From contig NZ_CP013417.1 in assembly GCF_001524445.2 (NCBI RefSeq), forward strand, positions 3,224,001 through 3,288,000: a DNA stretch of 64,000 nucleotides, read 5' to 3'. Both the position numbers and the translations under genes were made by a program. The notes beneath the pieces are model-generated. The model had not been told where the DNA came from. It did no database searches and worked only from the letters and a program-made list of their open reading frames with translations. Position 1 is the stretch's first letter; each line of letters opens with the position of its first letter. Shown piece by piece: positions 18,294-27,627 of the stretch. This stretch comes from Burkholderia savannae. GTDB lineage: Bacteria; Pseudomonadota; Gammaproteobacteria; Burkholderiales; Burkholderiaceae.

Positions 18294-19270
18294 GGTTGCG
18301 CGAGTCCGTGGGTTGCGCCGGCGCGGCGCCCGTCCGGTTCCGGGCGAAGGGCGAACGCGCTGGCGGGTTGGGCGGCCTGGCGCCGCTCGTCGATATCGGT
18401 CTGCTGGAACGGATCGAACGCATCGCGTGCCGTCGTTGCGACCTGCCCCGAATATTCTGCAGCGGCGGCGCTTCCGTCAAGGCGCCGCGCCCGCCTGCGA
18501 GACGGTTGCTTGCGCGCGTCCGCCGGCGCGCCGCTCGGCCGGTCGCCGATCGCGCCCCGCCCGCGGCGATCGCGAATGACGAGAACCGCGCCGCGCCCGT
18601 ATCTGCGCGCCGGCGCAAACCAAACCATAATCGGCCGCCTTCGCCGGATGGTTCAATTCGATGACCGGATCGTGCGGCACCATACTCGAACGAATGACGA
18701 GCGGTTGCACCAATTCGCGCGTACGCCGAAAATCCCCGGGCATGAATCCGGGCCGAGCCGCATCGCCTCCACGATTGGCGCGACGACTGTTTCCGGCATT
18801 AAAAATACCTTACATATCACGCGGTTGCACGATCACGTGGAATATTCATCCTTGCCGCCCGCGAATCCTGGTTTAATCAGGCGCATGCCGATATCGGCTG
18901 CACAACGATATTGAATCATTCCCCGGCGCGAATTTGAACGCAAGGCGGCAATAATGTGGCCACTCGACGCGTACCTCGACAATCGCGGTAATGATTTCTC
19001 GCTCGCCGCATCGAAACGCTTCGAGACGGCGCGCTTCGGCCGTATTCGGCATCGCCGCGCGGCCGCGCATCTCGACGGCGATTCCGGCGTCCGGCGCGCG
19101 ATGGGCACTGCGACGCCATGCGCCCGTCGACTGAACGCCGGCGGCCCCGCCGCCATTCGCGGAACGCGCGATCGCGTCGGCGTCGGGCGCGACGCGCGCA
19201 TGACCGCGCGCCGCACGGAGCCCCGCGGCCGGTCGCGCCGATCGGCCCGAATCCCGACCGCCTCTTTCCG
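18294..19270. other. Long intergenic region without a clear gene
   Basis: 977 bp between the divergent acylase and tssF genes. Frames here are arginine-rich or interrupted and have no recognised motifs. The stretch from about 18780 to 18960 is AT-richer (CATTAAAAATACCTTACATA, later GAATATTCATCC) and is the best place for a promoter. The unusual length for this gene-dense window may mark lost genes near the orphan tssF. Confidence 0.45.
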
Positions 19271-21103
19271 ATGAACGACCTCCTTCCCTACTACGAACGC
19301 GAGATCGCGCTGCTGCGCAACGCGGTGCGCGAATTCGCGATCCGTCATCCGAAGATCGCGACGCGCTTCGGGATCGCCGACGGCCAGACCGACGACATGC
19401 ACGTCGAGCGCATGCTCCAGTCGTTCGCGCTGCTGAGCGCGCAGATCGGCGAGACGCTCGACGACGAGTATCCCGAGTTCACCGAGGCGCTCGTCGAAAC
19501 CGCGTGCCCCGATTATCTGCGCCCGTTTCCCGCGTGCTCGATCGCGCAGTTCGACGCGGCGTCGCTGTTCAGCCAATTGACGGAAAGCGTGACGATCCGG
19601 CGCGGCACGACACTCGAAAGCCGGGTCGGCGCAAATCGGTTCCGCACCGCGTACGACGTCGCGCTCGCGCCCGTGTCGATCGTCGACGCACGCTTTCGGC
19701 CGGCGTCGGCCGCGCCGGCCGCCGCGCAGATGCCGCCGTCGTCGACGGGCATCGTGTCGATCACGTTCGATTCGCCGACAGCGCAGCCGGCGCAACTTGC
19801 GCTGTCGGCATCGCACGCGCGCAGCCTGCGCGTGCATCTGCACGGCGACGCGCCGCTCGTCGCCGCGCTTCTCGACACGTTCGCGATGCACGTGCCCGCC
19901 GCGTTCGTCGAGCTCGACGGCGACGGGCGCTGGAAGCCGCTGTCGAAGGTGCCGCTCGCGCCCGTCGGGTTCGCGGACGAAGACGCGCTGCTCGCCCCCG
20001 CGCGCGACGCGTCGCCGTTGCGGCTGCTGATGGAATATTTCGCCTTCCCGGCCAAATTCGATTTCGTCGACATCGACGTCGCACGCATCGCGCGCGCGGC
20101 CGGCCCGTGCCGGCGCCTGACGCTGCACTTGCCCGTCGTCGACGTCGCGATGGATTCGCGGCGCGCGCGCGTGCTCGACACGCTGTCCGCCTCGAACCTG
20201 CGCCTCTTCTGCACGCCGATCGTCAATCTGTTCAGCCAGGACGCGATGCCGATCTCGCTGCGCGACGCCGCGGCCGCCTATCCCGTCGCGCCGCAGGCGC
20301 TGAAGTCGAACGGCATCGAGGTGCGATCGATCGACGCGGTGCGCATCGCGCGCGAAGGCGAGCACGGCGCGAGCGTCGACGTGACGCCGTATCACTCGCT
20401 GCTGCACGGCCAGCGCGGCCGCAAGGAACCGCTCTACTGGGCGCCGGAGCGCGATCCGTTCGCGCACGGCGCGCGCCCGGCGGCGCCCGCGGCGCTCAGG
20501 CTCGTCGACGCCGACGGCGCGCTCGTGCGGCCCCGTGCCGGTCAGTTGAACGTCGAGCTCACCTGCACGAACGGCGACTATCCGCAGACGCTGCCGATCG
20601 GCGATCCCGACGGCGACCTGTTCAACGAGAAGGACAATCTGCCGGGCAGGATCGCGATCCTGCGCCGGCCGACGCCGACCCGCCGCTTTGCGCGCGACCA
20701 CGGCGCGCTCTGGCGGCTGATCGCGGCGATGACGCCGCACGCGTTGCTGCTGCGGCCGTCGGGGCTTGGTGCGCTGAAGTCGCTGCTCGTTCAATATGCG
20801 GCGCGCTCGTCGAGCGCGGTTGCGCAAATCGACGGCATCGCGAATCTCGATCACAAGGCCGCCGTGCGCTGGATGGCTGTGAAACCGATGCCGACGTTCG
20901 TGCGCGGCCTCGAAGTCGAGCTGACGCTCGACGAAGCCGCGTTCGCATCGAACAGCCTGAAGGTGTTCATCGACGTGATGGACGGCTTCTTCGCGCTGCA
21001 CGCGCCGCCGAACGGCTTCATCCGGCTCGTCGTGTATTCGCGGGACACCGGCCGCGCGCTGCACCGATGCGAGCCGCGCGGCGCAATCGCGCAGCTCGTG
21101 TAG
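19271..21103 (+). CDS. tssF: Type VI secretion baseplate protein TssF (orphan)
   Basis: A 610-residue TssF/ImpG/VasA homologue, a baseplate wedge subunit of the contractile type VI machine. The N-terminus is diagnostic (LLPYYEREIALLRNAVREFA, RHPKIATRFGI, HVERMLQSFALLSAQI, DDEYPEFTEALVETACPDYL). The family's C-terminal pattern is present (GFFALHAPPNGFIRLVVYS). Length is normal for TssF (about 580-620). The start ATG 19271 is chosen because the family begins at this MNDLLPYYERE; the frame is open but arginine-rich upstream. TssG and TssE, its usual neighbours and partners, are not in the window. The protein may supplement a T6SS encoded elsewhere or be a leftover of a lost cluster. Confidence 0.85.
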   Translation: MNDLLPYYEREIALLRNAVREFAIRHPKIATRFGIADGQTDDMHVERMLQSFALLSAQIGETLDDEYPEFTEALVETACPDYLRPFPACSIAQFDAASLFSQLTESVTIRRGTTLESRVGANRFRTAYDVALAPVSIVDARFRPASAAPAAAQMPPSSTGIVSITFDSPTAQPAQLALSASHARSLRVHLHGDAPLVAALLDTFAMHVPAAFVELDGDGRWKPLSKVPLAPVGFADEDALLAPARDASPLRLLMEYFAFPAKFDFVDIDVARIARAAGPCRRLTLHLPVVDVAMDSRRARVLDTLSASNLRLFCTPIVNLFSQDAMPISLRDAAAAYPVAPQALKSNGIEVRSIDAVRIAREGEHGASVDVTPYHSLLHGQRGRKEPLYWAPERDPFAHGARPAAPAALRLVDADGALVRPRAGQLNVELTCTNGDYPQTLPIGDPDGDLFNEKDNLPGRIAILRRPTPTRRFARDHGALWRLIAAMTPHALLLRPSGLGALKSLLVQYAARSSSAVAQIDGIANLDHKAAVRWMAVKPMPTFVRGLEVELTLDEAAFASNSLKVFIDVMDGFFALHAPPNGFIRLVVYSRDTGRALHRCEPRGAIAQLV

Positions 21104-21616
21104 CAACGTTCGTTCGCGCAACGGGCGACGGGCAACGGGCGATGCTGCGGCAAACGGTAAGCGACAGGCGAAAGACGGCAAGCGGCAAGCGGCAAGCAAC
21201 GATCGTCACCTCCGCCCGCGCGGACATGAAGTCCGCGCAGACGACACCGTCCGGCTGACGCCGCATCAAGCGACGCAAGCCATCCAGGGCGCCGCCTCCG
21301 TTACCGCCCTCCTTCGCGCTGCCGCGTCGCCTCGCGACGACGTCCACCGCGCAAATCGCACCGCCGCGCGCCCTCCGCGACGCCGCCGTCGCGCGGCCGG
21401 CGGCGCGAGCGCCGCCGTGCGTCCCGCGAACGGTGCGCGCCGCACCATTTCCGGACATCGCCGCCGCCACTGCCGCGAGCTGCGCGACGCATACGGAAAC
21501 GTTTCCACACCCACTGTGGTTTTTCAGAGTCAACCCGTACAGTGGCTTCCACAATTCGGTACTAAACTAAGCGAAATGGGCTCGGCGAGTGCCGCAGCTC
21601 TCCGGGAGACGCCGCC
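21104..21616. other. Intergenic region with low-complexity purine repeats
   Basis: 513 bp between tssF and the penicillin-binding protein gene. From about 21115 to 21210 there are imperfect GCAACGGGC / GGCAAGC units, including three nearly tandem GGCAAGC copies near 21178-21198. The rest is GC-rich with no convincing gene. The last 100 bp becomes AT-richer (TGTGGTTTTTCAGAGTCAAC, TACTAAACTAAGCG) and probably contains the promoter of the downstream gene. Confidence 0.5.
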
Positions 21617-24600
21617 ATGAATCGGCCGCTGATTCGGATTCCCCTTCGCCCCACCGGAACCCTGTCGTTCTGGAAGGCGCTCAAATGGTCGTTGATCGCG
21701 ATCATCGTGGTCGCGCTTGCGATCATCGCGCGCGTCGTTCAGATCGAGATCGAAACCTCCCGGCTACAGGCGCGTTTCTTGTCTGAACTGACCCGCGACG
21801 TCGGCTACAGCGTCGACGAAGGCGCGAGCAACCGCATCCGCTTCCCCGAAAACGGCCCGTACGACCTGCGGCTCGGCTATGCGCTGCTGCCGTCGTTCCA
21901 GCAGCGGCTGCTGTCGCGCGGCTTCGTCGTCGCGTCGCAGGCGCGCGCGTCCGACCGGATGCTGTCGCTCGCCGACGACGGCCTGTTCCTGCCGTACGGC
22001 GAAAAAGACCAGGCCGGCCTGTCGATCGTCGATTCGACGGGCTCGCCGCTCTTCGGCGTCGTCTATCCGCACCGCGTGTACGACAGCTTCGAGTCGATCC
22101 CGCCGCTCGTCGTGCAATCGCTCCTCTTCATCGAGGATCGTTATTTGCTCGACCCGAATCAGCCGAACCGCAACCCGGCGATCGACTGGGGGCGCTTCAG
22201 CCGCGCGCTCGCCGACCAGGGGCTGCGCTTCGTGAACCGCCGCCAGGCGACGCCCGGCGGCAGCACGCTCGCGACGCAGCTCGAAAAGTTCCGCCACTCG
22301 CCCGACGGCCGCACGGCGACGCCGCCCGAAAAGCTCCGGCAGATCGCGTCGGCGTCCGTGCGCGCGTATCTGAACGGCCCGCAAACGATGGCCGCGCGCC
22401 ACGCGATCGTCGTCCACTACCTGAACTCGGTGCCGCTCGCCGCGCGCGCGCGCGTGGGCGAAATCACCGGCATCGGCGACGGCCTCGCCGCGTGGTACGG
22501 CCGCGACTTCGACGAAGTGAACCGGCTGCTCGCCGCGCCGACGACGCCCGACAACGTCGAAGCGCAAGGCGTCGCATTCCGGCAGATGCTGTCGCTGATG
22601 ATCGCGCAGCGCGCGCCGTCGTACTTTTTGAACAGCGGCTTCCCGACGCTGCAGCGGCTCACCGACAGCTACCTGCGCCTCGTCGCGACGGGCGGCGTGA
22701 TCTCACCCGCGCTGCGCGACGCTGCGCTCGCCGCGCGCATCGAGCGCAGCGCGCCGCCCGCCGCGCCCGATGCGCAATCGTTCGTCACGCGCAAGGCGGT
22801 GACGTCCGCGCGCTCGCACCTGCTCGGCGCGCTCGGCATCGACAACGTCTATCAGCTCGACCGCCTCGACCTGCGCGCGACCGATACGCTGAACAACAAG
22901 GTGCAGCAGGCGGTCGCGGCGGGCCTCGCGCGCGCGGCGACGCGCGACGGCGCGCGCGAAGCCGGCCTCTACGGCTTCGAGATGCTGCGCGCCGGCGACG
23001 ATCCGTCGAAGATCCTGTACAGCTTCACGCTGTACGAACGACGCAACGGCGCGAACCTCCTGCGCGTGCAAACCGACAGCGTCGATCAGCCGTTCGACAT
23101 CAACCAGGGCGCGCGCCTGAATCTCGGCTCGACCGCGAAGCTGCGCACGATCGTCACGTATCTGCAGATCGTCTCCGAGCTGCACGCGCGCTACGCGGGC
23201 ATGAGCGCCGCCGAGCTCGCGAAGGTGAAGCCCGATCCGACCGACGCGCTCACGCGCTGGGCGCTCGACTATCTCGCGCATACGCACGATCGTTCGCTGC
23301 AGGCGATGCTCGCCGCGTCCGTCGAGCGCAAGTATTCGGCGAGTCCTGGCGAGACGTTCTACACGGGCGGCGGCGCGCAGAGCTTCACGAACTTCGAGAA
23401 ATCCGACAACGGCCGGATACTGACCGTGCACGTCGCGTTCCAGAACTCGGTGAACCTCGTGTTCGTGCGGCTGATGCGCGACATCGTCCATTACGAGATG
23501 ATCCGCACGAGCGGGCCGTCGACGTCGTGGCTCGACGATCCCGCGCAGCGCCAGCGCTATCTGATGCGCTTCGTCGATGCGGAGAGCCGCGTGTACGTGA
23601 AGCGCTTCTATACGAAATACGCGGGCAAGCCCGACGACGACGCGCTCGCCGCGATGCTCGACAACGTGCGCAAGTCGCCGCCGCGCGTCGCGACGGTGCT
23701 GCGCAGCGTCGCGCCCGAAGCGCCGCGCCCGTGGTTCGACGCGAAAATGCGCGCGACGCTGCACGGCACGCCGGCCGCCGCGAAGCTGTCGGACGACGCG
23801 CTCGACAAGCTCTACACGAAGTACGCGATCGACCGCTTCAACCTGAACGACCGCGGCTACATCGCGGGCGTGCACCCGCTCGCGCTGTGGACGCTCGCGT
23901 ATCTGCGCAAGCATCCGGACGCATCGCTCGACAACGTGCAGAAGGCGAGCCGCGACGCGCGGATCACGTCGTACTCGTGGCTATTCAAGACGCGCTACCA
24001 CGCGACGCAGGACCGCCGCATCAAGCGGATGGTCGAGCTGCGCGCGTACGACGAGATCGGGCAATCGTGGCGCGCGCTAGGCTACCCGTTCGATCACCTG
24101 ACGCCGTCGTACGCGGCGGCGATCGGCGCATCGGGCGATCAGCCGGCCGCGCTCGCGAAGCTCGTCGGCCTGATCGCGAACAACGGCGAGAAGGTGCCGA
24201 ACGAGCGGATCTCGTCGCTCGAGTTCGCGGCCGGCACGCCGTACGAGACGCGCTTCGTGCGCGCCGCCGCGCCGCCGCAGCCGCTGCTGTCGCCGGAAAT
24301 CTCGAACCAGGTGCACGCGCTGCTCGGCGACGTCGTGCAGAAGGGCACGGGCCGCCGCCTCGCGCAGGGGCTCGCGTTCCCGAACGGCCCGACGCTGCCC
24401 GTGTACGGCAAGACGGGCACGGGCGACCAGCGCTTCAACGTGTACGCGCGCGGCGCGCGCCTCATCGAATCGCGCAAGGTCAATCGCAGCGCGACGTTCG
24501 CGTTCTCGATCGACGATCGGTTCTTCGGCGTGCTGACCGCGTACGTTCACGAGCCGTACGCGGCGCGCTACGATTTCACGAGCGCGATGGCGGTGCAGTT

Positions 24601-24697
24601 GCTGAAGACGCTCGCGCCGGCGCTGCAGCCGCTGCTGAAAGCGCCCGCCGAGCCGGGTGCGAATGACGTGGGCAGTAAGGCCGCCGCCGCGGGCTGA
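21617..24697 (+). CDS. Bifunctional penicillin-binding protein (GT51 plus transpeptidase)
   Basis: A 1026-residue class A-like PBP anchored by one helix (ALKWSLIAIIVVALAIIARV). The glycosyltransferase-51 region has LLFIEDRYLLDP and TPGGSTLATQLEKFRHSPDG. The transpeptidase region has the active-site Ser505 in LGSTAKLRT, an SxN motif in FQNSVNLVF and KTG at Lys932 in YGKTGTGDQ. It should polymerise lipid II and cross-link peptidoglycan. It differs from PBP1a/1b in having a ~110-residue insert between the helix and the GT51 motif and long linkers around the transpeptidase motifs, so it is a distinct subclass. It is monocistronic, convergent with the phosphoribosyltransferase cluster. Confidence 0.85.
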   Translation: MNRPLIRIPLRPTGTLSFWKALKWSLIAIIVVALAIIARVVQIEIETSRLQARFLSELTRDVGYSVDEGASNRIRFPENGPYDLRLGYALLPSFQQRLLSRGFVVASQARASDRMLSLADDGLFLPYGEKDQAGLSIVDSTGSPLFGVVYPHRVYDSFESIPPLVVQSLLFIEDRYLLDPNQPNRNPAIDWGRFSRALADQGLRFVNRRQATPGGSTLATQLEKFRHSPDGRTATPPEKLRQIASASVRAYLNGPQTMAARHAIVVHYLNSVPLAARARVGEITGIGDGLAAWYGRDFDEVNRLLAAPTTPDNVEAQGVAFRQMLSLMIAQRAPSYFLNSGFPTLQRLTDSYLRLVATGGVISPALRDAALAARIERSAPPAAPDAQSFVTRKAVTSARSHLLGALGIDNVYQLDRLDLRATDTLNNKVQQAVAAGLARAATRDGAREAGLYGFEMLRAGDDPSKILYSFTLYERRNGANLLRVQTDSVDQPFDINQGARLNLGSTAKLRTIVTYLQIVSELHARYAGMSAAELAKVKPDPTDALTRWALDYLAHTHDRSLQAMLAASVERKYSASPGETFYTGGGAQSFTNFEKSDNGRILTVHVAFQNSVNLVFVRLMRDIVHYEMIRTSGPSTSWLDDPAQRQRYLMRFVDAESRVYVKRFYTKYAGKPDDDALAAMLDNVRKSPPRVATVLRSVAPEAPRPWFDAKMRATLHGTPAAAKLSDDALDKLYTKYAIDRFNLNDRGYIAGVHPLALWTLAYLRKHPDASLDNVQKASRDARITSYSWLFKTRYHATQDRRIKRMVELRAYDEIGQSWRALGYPFDHLTPSYAAAIGASGDQPAALAKLVGLIANNGEKVPNERISSLEFAAGTPYETRFVRAAAPPQPLLSPEISNQVHALLGDVVQKGTGRRLAQGLAFPNGPTLPVYGKTGTGDQRFNVYARGARLIESRKVNRSATFAFSIDDRFFGVLTAYVHEPYAARYDFTSAMAVQLLKTLAPALQPLLKAPAEPGANDVGSKAAAAG

Positions 24698-24710
24698 GCG
24701 CACGCGATGC

Positions 24711-24730
24711 GCGTTCGATCGATCGAACGC
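24711..24730. other. 20-bp perfect palindrome between convergent genes
   Basis: GCGTTCGATC followed by its exact reverse complement GATCGAACGC lies 13 bp after the PBP stop codon and before the end of the phosphoribosyltransferase gene. There is no T-tract, so it is not a classical terminator. It could be a protein-binding site or a simple RNA hairpin. Confidence 0.6.
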
Positions 24731-24758
24731 CGGCTCGACGCCGCGCGGCCAGCCGCGC

Positions 24759-25454
24759 TCAGAACGGGCCCGCGTCCGGCGTCGGCGCGCCGTCCGCGCC
24801 CGACCATTCCCACTCGCTCGCGCGGCCGAGCAGCTCGCGCACCTCGTCGTCGCTCGTCTGGTCGAAATTCCGATAGAACTGACCGATGCCCATCAGCCAG
24901 TCCGGCCGCATCACGCAGACGACGGCGTCCGCGACCTCCTCGACCTTCTCCGCGCTGCTCGGCGACGCGACGGGCACCGCCGCGACGAGCTTCGCCGGCT
25001 TGTGCGCGCGCATCGCTTCGAGCGCGGCGAGCATCGTCGAGCCCGTCGCGATGCCGTCGTCGACGACGATCACGGTGCGGCCCTCGACATCGGGCGGCGC
25101 GCGGCGGCCGCGATACGCCGCCTCGCGCCTCGCGAGCTCGGTGCGCTCGCGCTCGATCGTGTCGGCGAGCTCGCGATCGCTCACGTGCATCGCGTGCAGC
25201 ACCGACCGCTCCAGCTGCACGACGCCGCCCGTCGCGATCGCGCCCATCGCGAGCTCCGGATTGCCGGGCGCGCCGAGCTTCCGCACGATCAGCACGTCGA
25301 GCTTCACGCGCAGCGCCTTCGCAACCTCGAACGCGACCGGCACGCCGCCGCGCGGCAGCGCGAGCACGATGACGTCGCTGCGGTTCGCATAATCGGCGAG
25401 ATGCGCGGCAAGCTGCCGGCCGGCATCGACGCGATCGCGAAAATAATCGTTCAT
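24759..25454 (-). CDS. Phosphoribosyltransferase
   Basis: A 231-residue type I phosphoribosyltransferase. The PRPP-binding loop is VIVVDDGIATGSTM (about residues 126-139); upstream are ALPRGGVPVAFEVAKAL and IVRKLGAPGNPELAMGAIA. This subgroup, close to ComF-like and YkfE-like PRTases, is often adjacent or fused to dienelactone-hydrolase-type proteins; its substrate is not defined to my knowledge. The start ATG 25454 follows AAGGAGG; an adjacent GTG at 25457 overlaps it. It is the last gene of a four-gene minus-strand cluster, 116 bp after the nicotinate phosphoribosyltransferase gene. Confidence 0.85.
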   Translation of the reverse strand: MNDYFRDRVDAGRQLAAHLADYANRSDVIVLALPRGGVPVAFEVAKALRVKLDVLIVRKLGAPGNPELAMGAIATGGVVQLERSVLHAMHVSDRELADTIERERTELARREAAYRGRRAPPDVEGRTVIVVDDGIATGSTMLAALEAMRAHKPAKLVAAVPVASPSSAEKVEEVADAVVCVMRPDWLMGIGQFYRNFDQTSDDEVRELLGRASEWEWSGADGAPTPDAGPF

Positions 25455-25570
25455 CACGCCTCCTTCGCCGCGACGCGCACGAAGTCGTCATGCCGCGGCT
25501 CGTTCGAATGCATGCCGACGCATGCAAGGATTCGCGTCCACGCGCAATGCGCGCAGGCCCGCGCGTCGCG

Positions 25571-26929
25571 CTATGCGCGCGCTTCGCTCGCCGTGCGCGC
25601 GTCGATCCGCTGCGCGAGCGCGATCAACGCGTCGGTCACGGCGACCGGATACTCGGCCGCGTGCGTGAGATCGCGCAGCGCCGCGGGCAGCGCGCTGAGC
25701 TCCTTGCTCGCGTGCGCGCGAATGCCGGCAAGGCTCGGCAGCGGCGCGACGCGCTCGCCGTCGATCACGAACGGCTCGAGAAGCGCGCCGCCCGGATGCG
25801 CTTCGTCGGCGAGCGCGAGGCTGTCGCCGTCGATGACGCCGTCGTCGCGATAGCGGCGGTACACCTGCTTGCGCCCGGGCCACGTCGCCTTGCCCTCCGA
25901 GCGCTTGCGGCGCGGCACGCCCGCATATTCGGTCAGCTTGTACGCGCAGTCCGCGTACGGCGCGTCCGCCGACGTGTTCATTCGCGTGCCGACGCCGAAG
26001 CCGTCGATCGGCGCGCCCTTGCCGATCAGCTCTTCGAGCTTGTATTCGTCGAGATTGCCGCTCGCGAAGATCGTCACGCGATCGAGCCCCGCCCGGTCGA
26101 GAATTGCGCGCACGCGCATCGCGTGCTGCGCGAGATCGCCGCTGTCGAGCCGCACGCCCTTCACTTCGATGCCGTCGCGCGCGAGCTTCTTCGCGACGTC
26201 GATCACCTTGTACGCAGCCGCTTCGGTGTCGTACGTGTCGATCAGCAGCATCGCGTTGCGTGGAAACGAGCGCGCGAAATGCTCGAACGCGAGCGACTCG
26301 CCGGCGTGCGCCTGCACGTACGAATGCGCCATCGTGCCGTACACCGGAATGCCGTAGCGCAAGCCGGCGAGCAAGGTCGCGGTGCCGGTGAAGCCCGCGA
26401 CGTAGCTCGCGCGCGCCGACAGCAGCGCCGCCTCCGCGCCGTGCGCGCGGCGCAGGCCGAAATCGACGAGCGTCTTGCCCGGCGCCGCGAGCACCGCGCG
26501 CGCCGCCTTGCTCGCGACGATCGATTCGTAGTGCAGCAGGTTCATCACGCGGCTTTCGATCAGCTGCGCCTCGCGCATCGGCGCGGTGATCTGCAGGATC
26601 GGCTCGTCGACGAAGAACAGCGTGCCTTCGCGCATCGCGCGGACCGAGCCCGTGAAGCGCAGCGATTCGAGCGACGCGAGAAACCGGTCGCTGAAGAGCC
26701 CCGTGCTCGCCAGCCCCTCGATCTCGCCGGCGTCGAGCTTCAGGTCGGCGAGATAGTCGAGCACCTGTTCGAGGCCCGCCGCCATCAGGAAATTACGATG
26801 CGCGGGCAGCTTGCGCACGAAGAACTCGAACGTCGCCGCGTCGTTCATGCCGCAGTCGAAGTACGACTGCAGCATCGTGAATTCGTACAGGTCGGTCAGC
26901 AGCGCGCCGTCGCGAACGGGTTTCGTCAT
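25571..26929 (-). CDS. pncB: Nicotinate phosphoribosyltransferase
   Basis: A 452-residue enzyme of NAD salvage: nicotinate + PRPP + ATP to nicotinate mononucleotide. The N-terminus ALLTDLYEFTMLQSYFDCGM, the FEFFVRKLPAHRNFLMAAGL segment, the catalytic-region motif VKGVRLDSGDLAQ and the FGVGTRMNTS phosphate-binding stretch are characteristic. The start ATG 26929 overlaps the stop of the upstream hydrolase by ATGA, so the two are translationally coupled. The long frame that continues upstream on this strand is a shadow of the neighbours. Confidence 0.93.
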   Translation of the reverse strand: MTKPVRDGALLTDLYEFTMLQSYFDCGMNDAATFEFFVRKLPAHRNFLMAAGLEQVLDYLADLKLDAGEIEGLASTGLFSDRFLASLESLRFTGSVRAMREGTLFFVDEPILQITAPMREAQLIESRVMNLLHYESIVASKAARAVLAAPGKTLVDFGLRRAHGAEAALLSARASYVAGFTGTATLLAGLRYGIPVYGTMAHSYVQAHAGESLAFEHFARSFPRNAMLLIDTYDTEAAAYKVIDVAKKLARDGIEVKGVRLDSGDLAQHAMRVRAILDRAGLDRVTIFASGNLDEYKLEELIGKGAPIDGFGVGTRMNTSADAPYADCAYKLTEYAGVPRRKRSEGKATWPGRKQVYRRYRDDGVIDGDSLALADEAHPGGALLEPFVIDGERVAPLPSLAGIRAHASKELSALPAALRDLTHAAEYPVAVTDALIALAQRIDARTASEARA

Positions 26930-27603
26930 CTTCGATGCCTCTTGTGCGCATCCCGGTCTTCGGGCAGATGCGCGACGAACCAATCCGCCGCGACGCGCGC
27001 GACTTCGTCGAGCGTGCCCGGCTCCTCGAACAGATGCGTCGCGCCCGGCACGACGACGAGCTTCGACTCGCCGATGAGCCAGCCGGCCGCGAGGCGGTTG
27101 AGGCGGATCACCTCCTCGTCGCGCTCGCCGACGATGAGCAGTGTCGGCACGCGCACGCGCGGCAGCGCGTCGCCCGCGAGATCGGGACGGCCGCCGCGCG
27201 AGACGACCGCGCGCACGACACGCCCGCGCGCGTTCGCCGCGATCAGCGCCGCCGCCGCGCCCGTGCTCGCGCCGAACAGGCCGACGGGCAACTCGCCGAC
27301 GTCGCGCCGCTCGCGCAGCCAGTCGAGCGCGCTCACGAGCCGGCGCGCGAGGAACGCGATCGCGAACCGGTACTCGGCCGTGACCGCGTCGCGCCGCTGC
27401 TCCTCGATCGTCAGCAGATCGAACAGGAGCGTCGCGAGACCCGCGCGCTGCAGCACCGCCGCGACCTCCTGATTGCGCGGGCTCAACCGGCTGCTGCCGC
27501 TGCCGTGCGCGAACACGACGATTCCCGACGCATGCTCGGGCGTCGCGAGTATGCCGTTCAATTCGACCTTTCCGAGAGGTATCCGTACTTCCTGAATCTG
27601 CAT
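26926..27603 (-). CDS. Alpha/beta hydrolase (dienelactone hydrolase-like)
   Basis: A 225-residue cytoplasmic alpha/beta hydrolase. The oxyanion region is VVFAHGSGSSRLSPRN, the nucleophile Ser is in GLFGASTGAAAAL, the Asp is in IVGERDEEV and the His in VPGATHLFEEPG, giving a complete triad. Of three possible starts, ATG 27603 has GGAG at the best distance. It lies 24 bp after the esterase-like gene and overlaps pncB by 4 bp. Relatives of this type are fused to phosphoribosyltransferases in some actinobacteria, which fits the clustering seen here. Substrate unknown. Confidence 0.82.
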   Translation of the reverse strand: MQIQEVRIPLGKVELNGILATPEHASGIVVFAHGSGSSRLSPRNQEVAAVLQRAGLATLLFDLLTIEEQRRDAVTAEYRFAIAFLARRLVSALDWLRERRDVGELPVGLFGASTGAAAALIAANARGRVVRAVVSRGGRPDLAGDALPRVRVPTLLIVGERDEEVIRLNRLAAGWLIGESKLVVVPGATHLFEEPGTLDEVARVAADWFVAHLPEDRDAHKRHRR

Positions 27604-27627
27604 CGTCATCTCCACGTCGCGCCGCCG

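Noticed and set aside
18661..18876. Short plus-strand frame upstream of tssF
   Set aside because: No ribosome-binding site, mixed composition and an AT-rich promoter-like interior.
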